DNA of 8,345 bases from Clostridia bacterium (GTDB taxonomy: Bacteria > Bacillota > DULZ01): contig JAAYOX010000023.1 in the NCBI GenBank assembly GCA_012520135.1, positions 1 to 8,345 on the forward strand, read 5' to 3'. Of the stretch, positions 6,230 to 8,345 are shown one piece after another; position 1 is the first letter of the stretch; every line of letters begins with the position of its first letter. Position numbers and translations under genes: made by a program. The notes below the pieces were generated by a model. The model was not told where the DNA came from. It made no database searches and saw only the letters and a list, made by a program, of their open reading frames with translations.

Positions 6230-8188
6230 ATGGTGAGTAAGGGCAAAGGCAAAACCAGGACAAAAAAGGCGAAAAGCAAAACCCCCGGGCCGGCCAGTGT
6301 AGTCAAAATCAGTGGCAGGCTGGCAAATATTTTGGATCATGTAAAACAGGTGCTTTATCACGAAGGATTGACTTATGAAGAATTACTTCACAGGCTTCAG
6401 GAGAAGATGCCTGCGGCGGATCCGGAGAAGCTGGAGCGGGATTTGAAAAGGTGTCTAGGTAATAACATCTCTTTTTACTTTAAGAAAGAATTGTGGCAGA
6501 TGGATAAAAGCGGGAATCCGGGCAATGATCCTTTTTATCAATATTTAATGACAATGGGCTACCCGGTTACCTTCAAGGAACTGGTGTCTTTGGCCCAGGA
6601 GAACGGCATGGAAAGTGTAGCTATACGGGAACAAGATTTTGCATATGACGGCCGCTTTATCCGGCTAAAAAACGGTAAATGGGGTTTGGCCTATTGGCAG
6701 GTAATGTGGGAAGTCGGTTCTGAGGATTTGAACAAGGCCGCCCGGTTAATTCAAAAACGCCAGTGTCCGGTTAGTGTCGAACAATTAGCCCAAGAGACAG
6801 TAGGTCTTGGGGTAACAGAGACCAATCTGCTGCAAGCTTTGAGTAAAGATACTCGTTTTACGGAGGTGGCTCCGGGGCAATGGTATCTGAAGAGCCTGCT
6901 GGATGCTTTAATCAGTGATTTGAATGCTCCGGACGAATTTGCCTTTATCCGCCAGGTGGAGATCAATGCTCTCCAGGAAGCTGAACTGATGTTAATCATT
7001 GAAGAAGCAGATGCCTCCCGCCGTGAATATATCCTGTCATCATGGGATTTGGAAAAAGGTGTCCTGCGATTAAATAAACGGATGGTAGAGTTATTTGAGC
7101 CTGTAGATAAGATTGCCTACCTGAAAGTGCCCACAGGCAACGGGGAATTGGGAGTATGGCTTTTAAAAGAGCAAAAGTTTTTAGCCGGTCTTGGCCCCTG
7201 GTTCGAAGAGTATGGTTTGGAGCCGGGCAGTAAAGTGGAAGTCAGCCGTTCCCAAAAGCCGGGGTACATCCAGCTAAAGGCAAGCCGGGAAAGGGAAGCT
7301 GAGGTCTTTGCCGAAGGGCTGAAAGTGAAGAAGCTGGTTAAGCTGAAAAAAGATTGCAGTACAACTTGTCGCCCTTTGGAAGAAGTAGTGACGGAAATAT
7401 TGCAGCTGTATCCCAAAGGATTGGACATTCACACCCTGACAGCTTTAATAGAGTTGATCTCGGGCAATACCCAAGATGAACTGGTGGATTTGCTGGAGCA
7501 ATATCCATATTTTGAGCAAGACAAGCATGGCGTCTGGTATTGCAATCTAACTATGCGACAGGCATTTCAGGATTGGCAACGAGAGCGACAGGATATATTG
7601 GCATCCTTGGCCTCTATTCGGGAGCATGTGGCTGTTACTACTGAAGAATACAATTCTTTACATGAAATTAAAACCGGCTTGGAGGAGGAATTGAATTACC
7701 TCCAAAACCACCACCGCCATGAGGAAGCTCTTTTCCAGGCCAAGATTGAAGAGTTGTCTGCAGCCAATGAACACCTTACTTTGGAAAACAACAGGTTGAG
7801 GAACGAATATTCAATCCTGGAACAGAAACAAAAGGAACTGTTGGAACATGTAGAGCATCAAGGGGGACAATTAGTCACTTTACGTACTGAGAAAAACAAG
7901 CTGAAAGTGAAATTGGAACAAACAGAAAACAGGGCCATGCAATTGCAGAGTACCCTTAACCAGTTAATGGAGGATGCGCAGCGGGAGGTAGAACGGCTAC
8001 AAAAAGAGGTCATCGCCAAAACTCATCAATTGGAGAGTCTCCAGTATGCCAACAAGGAATTACAGCGAAACCTGGCCAGGCTCCATGAAGAACGTAGACA
8101 AATGAAGAAGCAGGTTTCTTCATGGCCTGTAAAAATCGTTACGTTTTTCTCAGGGCTCATGGGCCGGCGGAGAACCATCGGCGGTTAA
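6230..8188 (+). CDS. Uncharacterised multi-winged-helix, coiled-coil protein
   Basis: I do not recognise a named family. From ATG 6230 the protein has 652 residues (661 from ATG 6203). Residues 3-20 are very rich in Lys/Arg. Four segments at about 32-91, 99-156, 166-222 and 382-439 each read as helix-helix-helix followed by a short strand pair, ending in an aromatic or Phe strand and a Trp (W89, W151, W218, W436). The last three contain G-x-W (GKW, GQW, GVW). This resembles HARE-HTH/RpoE-delta-like winged helices. Residues 267-349 are strand-rich and resemble a B3/EcoRII-N pseudobarrel (GPWFEEYGLEPGSKVEV). A CxxxC pair sits at 376/380. Residues 446-628 are charged, heptad-like coiled coil with almost no Pro. 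The tail at 630-652 (SSWPVKIVTFFSGLMGRRR) is amphipathic and basic. No signal peptide or clear membrane span is present. It has its own promoter and terminator, so is probably a monocistronic cytoplasmic DNA-binding protein. GTG 6233 is an alternative start. Confidence 0.85.
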   Translation: MVSKGKGKTRTKKAKSKTPGPASVVKISGRLANILDHVKQVLYHEGLTYEELLHRLQEKMPAADPEKLERDLKRCLGNNISFYFKKELWQMDKSGNPGNDPFYQYLMTMGYPVTFKELVSLAQENGMESVAIREQDFAYDGRFIRLKNGKWGLAYWQVMWEVGSEDLNKAARLIQKRQCPVSVEQLAQETVGLGVTETNLLQALSKDTRFTEVAPGQWYLKSLLDALISDLNAPDEFAFIRQVEINALQEAELMLIIEEADASRREYILSSWDLEKGVLRLNKRMVELFEPVDKIAYLKVPTGNGELGVWLLKEQKFLAGLGPWFEEYGLEPGSKVEVSRSQKPGYIQLKASREREAEVFAEGLKVKKLVKLKKDCSTTCRPLEEVVTEILQLYPKGLDIHTLTALIELISGNTQDELVDLLEQYPYFEQDKHGVWYCNLTMRQAFQDWQRERQDILASLASIREHVAVTTEEYNSLHEIKTGLEEELNYLQNHHRHEEALFQAKIEELSAANEHLTLENNRLRNEYSILEQKQKELLEHVEHQGGQLVTLRTEKNKLKVKLEQTENRAMQLQSTLNQLMEDAQREVERLQKEVIAKTHQLESLQYANKELQRNLARLHEERRQMKKQVSSWPVKIVTFFSGLMGRRRTIGG

Positions 8189-8190
8189 AC

Positions 8191-8216
8191 AAAAAGCACG
8201 GGCGACCGTGCTTTTT
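8191..8216. terminator. Perfect 11-bp intrinsic terminator with GNRA loop
   Basis: Two nt after the stop of the unknown gene, AAAAAGCACGG (8191-8201) pairs exactly with CCGTGCTTTTT (8206-8216) around a GCGA tetraloop (8202-8205), a GNRA-type loop. The T5 end acts as the U-tract on the plus strand. The matching A5 at the other arm makes it usable on the minus strand too, so it may be bidirectional. Confidence 0.9.
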
Positions 8217-8293
8217 ACTTGTTGCCTAGGAAATTATATTGATTTTTCAAAAACTAATTGCTTCCCAAATGTAGATGTGGTAGGGTTTTGTCT

Positions 8294-8345
8294 ATGAAGG
8301 GAATTATACGGAAAATCTTCTCTGAGCATTGGGAAGACTTTGTGA
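8294..8345 (+). CDS. Possible IS91-type transposase, N-terminal fragment
   Basis: An ATG at 8294 opens a frame that stays open to the window edge, 17 codons later (MKGIIRKIFSEHWEDFV). From memory, the pattern of a short basic start followed by I-x-x-I-F-x-x-H-W/F-x-x-F resembles the beginning of Firmicutes IS91-family transposases, upstream of their zinc-binding cysteines. Those cysteines would lie outside the window. A G-rich GTGGTAGGG (8277-8285) is a weak ribosome binding site 8 nt before the ATG. The 77 bases between the preceding terminator and this ATG show no convincing promoter. The identification rests on 17 residues and could be wrong; the frame could also be a chance ORF. Confidence 0.4.
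   Translation, partial: MKGIIRKIFSEHWEDFV

Noticed and set aside
6080..6361. A 93-codon minus-strand frame across the cimA downstream gap and the start of the unknown gene.
   Set aside because: It runs through the leu-cim terminator and promoter region, its start lies inside a well-supported plus-strand gene, and its Lys/Phe-rich product simply reflects the T/A tracts.
8222..8270. Possible promoter (TTGATT at 8239) before the last frame.
   Set aside because: No acceptable -10 hexamer lies 16-18 bp downstream of this or of TTGCCT at 8222.

Overview
The window reads as part of a moderate-GC Firmicutes chromosome, most likely an anaerobic Clostridia member of the Peptococcaceae/Desulfotomaculum kind. 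This is an inference from three things: strong AGGAGG-type ribosome binding sites, tight same-strand gene packing, and a compact HacA-type LeuC/LeuD pair joined to a citramalate synthase. No species can be named from the sequence alone.

Positions 54-6065 hold a branched-chain amino acid operon, leuA-leuC-leuD-leuB-cimA, all on the plus strand. Gaps are 14 and 1 nt, then overlaps of 8 and 4 nt. The operon ends at a clear intrinsic terminator (6072-6109). LeuA condenses 2-oxoisovalerate with acetyl-CoA, LeuCD isomerises 2-isopropylmalate, and LeuB oxidises and decarboxylates 3-isopropylmalate to the leucine precursor. CimA makes (R)-citramalate from pyruvate and acetyl-CoA. The same LeuCD and LeuB can then turn citramalate into 2-oxobutyrate, so the operon encodes leucine synthesis plus the threonine-independent entry to isoleucine.

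Positions 6066-6229 are non-coding: the leu/cimA terminator, a run of T-tracts, and a plausible sigma-A promoter with an extended -10. This drives a single gene (6230-8188) encoding a large protein I cannot name. It shows a basic N-terminus, four repeats that look like winged-helix units (each closing on a Gly-x-Trp signature), a central beta-rich segment resembling a B3/EcoRII-N DNA-binding pseudobarrel, a coiled coil of about 180 residues, and a basic amphipathic C-terminal tail. It looks like a DNA-binding or nucleoid/chromosome-organising protein and is the most novel item here. A perfect 11-bp GNRA-loop terminator follows it (8191-8216).

The last ~50 bases begin a new plus-strand reading frame cut by the window edge. 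Its first 17 codons resemble the N-terminus of IS91-type zinc-binding transposases, so a mobile element may start just downstream of the unknown gene.
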